From positions 4,064,893 through 4,128,892 of the forward strand of contig JANVCC010000174.1 in NCBI GenBank assembly GCA_025345505.1: a DNA stretch of 64,000 nt, written 5' to 3'. How positions within the stretch are numbered: position 1 is the first letter of the stretch; every line of letters begins with the position of its first letter. The notes under the pieces are model-generated. The model did not search any database. It had not been told where the DNA came from and worked only from the letters and a program-made list of their open reading frames with translations. Source of the DNA: Todiramphus chloris collaris (lineage: Eukaryota > Chordata > Aves > Coraciiformes > Alcedinidae). Positions 63,327 to 64,000 of the stretch are shown piece after piece. The translations under genes and the position numbers were made by a program.

Positions 63327-63601
63327 CTTTTACTCCTACAAAAGCTTTGAGAATGCTGTGGCCCCCAACGTGGCACTCGCACCCCCGGCCCAGCAGAAAC
63401 TGGTCAGCAACCCGCCCTGTGCCACGGTGGTGTCGCGGGGCAGCGAGCCGCTGGGCAGCGCCGTCCAGCCGCGGAAGAGGAAGCTGCCTGCGGAGAGCAC
63501 GCCCGTGCCCGAAGCGGCGCCCGCTGTTACGGCCACTGTTACTGCCCCTGAAGAGGAAAAGGAATCAGAAGCTGAAATTGAAGTAGAAACCAGGGAAGAA
63601 T
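63327..63601 (+). CDS. SKI: SKI proto-oncogene, internal coding exon 4 (nuclear localisation signal)
   Basis: This 275-nt exon starts after aaacag at 63326. Its first base completes the split serine codon of exon 3. It runs 91 full codons and leaves one base (T) before the consensus donor gtaagt at 63602. The peptide opens [20 protein letters not shown], typical of SKI. In the middle it carries a basic cluster, QPRKRKLP, corresponding to the known SKI nuclear localisation signal. It ends with an acidic stretch ([17 protein letters not shown]). The leftover T fits a phenylalanine codon completed in exon 5, as expected for the family. The part between the signal and the acidic run is Ala/Pro/Val-rich and looks the least conserved. 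Base composition at 63375-63540 is GC- and CpG-rich, unlike the flanking introns. The C-terminal coiled-coil exons lie beyond the window. Confidence 0.97.
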
Positions 63602-64000
63602 GTAAGTGACAGTTCTGTCTGCCTTTATTTCATTTTATTTGTGCTGGATTTTCCTCCGTAATCCACAGGAGTTGCCTGCTCAACTTCCGTTGTGGTTAAC
63701 TATCATTCTGGAAACCCAGCACCTCAAAGGGATGTGAAAATACAACCTTGAGTAATAACCAGTGTCAGGAGAGGACCGTGGGGTGGGAGGGGTGTTCCTG
63801 GGAGAGGAACATGCATCAGCCCAGAGAGGCACCAGGACCACTGACCTGGAGTCCATTGTTTAAGAGGTGATGCTGTGGAGGGGACAACATGGGGGGGACA
63901 CACAAAGAAGCAGAGTTTGCTCCTCCGATCGGGAGCCTTCTGTGAAAGCCACTTGGGGTTTGGGGTACACACAGAGACCCCGTGAGAATCCCAGAGCGCG
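63602..64000 (+). other. SKI: SKI intron 4, 5' part
   Basis: The intron starts with the consensus donor gtaagt and continues past the window edge. I see no exon, tandem repeat or recognisable mobile element in these 399 bases. Confidence 0.9.

Noticed and set aside
1-64000. Search for CR1 LINE ends, LTR elements and endogenous retrovirus genes
   Set aside because: No CR1-type terminal octamer repeats, primer-binding sites, LTR pairs or retroviral gene frames were recognised by eye. SKI here is the intron-containing cellular gene, not a retroviral copy.
1-64000. Search for a bacterial or phage system, CRISPR array or operon
   Set aside because: Spliced exons, long non-coding stretches and SINE relics show vertebrate nuclear DNA. 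The tandem arrays lack the repeat-spacer pattern.

Overview
This window reads as vertebrate nuclear DNA, most probably from a bird. It is almost entirely non-coding. The only gene supported is the proto-oncogene SKI on the + strand, represented by three consecutive internal coding exons near the right edge: 60994-61119, 61596-61711 and 63327-63601. They are joined by GT-AG introns and their phases fit (0/0, 0/2, 2/1). Their conceptual translation matches the middle of the SKI co-repressor, between the Smad4-binding SAND-like domain and the C-terminal coiled coil. The large first exon (DHD and SAND-like domains) and the coiled-coil exons are not present. I see no other protein gene, tRNA, rRNA or CRISPR array. 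No recent transposon was recognised, although diverged CR1 elements could have escaped reading by eye.

Positions 1-60993 are therefore best read as the 3' part of the very long SKI intron 1, at least 61 kb here. The bird assignment rests on three things: close agreement of the exons with avian SKI as I remember it, few interspersed repeats, and short GC-rich minisatellites. The intron holds four kinds of structure. (1) An orphan CpG island at about 16490-17150 carries GC boxes, G-quadruplex-type runs, a strong 5' splice-site match at 17218/17219, and a perfect 11-bp-arm stem-loop just beyond it. (2) Minisatellites: 12 copies of a 25-bp unit (56971-57270), a 12-bp array with a neighbouring 21-bp array (25744-26004), a 38-39-bp array split by a 10-N assembly gap (28086-28266), and a 32-bp array (55462-55540). 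(3) About nine degenerate fragments resembling MIR, an ancient SINE, in both orientations. (4) AT-rich blocks dense in homeodomain, GATA, TEAD, POU and RUNX-type motifs, which are candidate enhancers but cannot be proven here.

The right end (61120-64000) holds intron 2 (476 bp), intron 3 (1,615 bp) and the start of intron 4. Exon 2 is an in-frame 126-nt exon with a non-consensus donor, so it could be skipped without shifting the frame. The most interesting items are the intronic CpG island with its possible alternative first exon, the 25-bp minisatellite open in all three forward frames, and the motif-dense intronic blocks. I found no new multi-gene system, and the sequence gives no sign of one.
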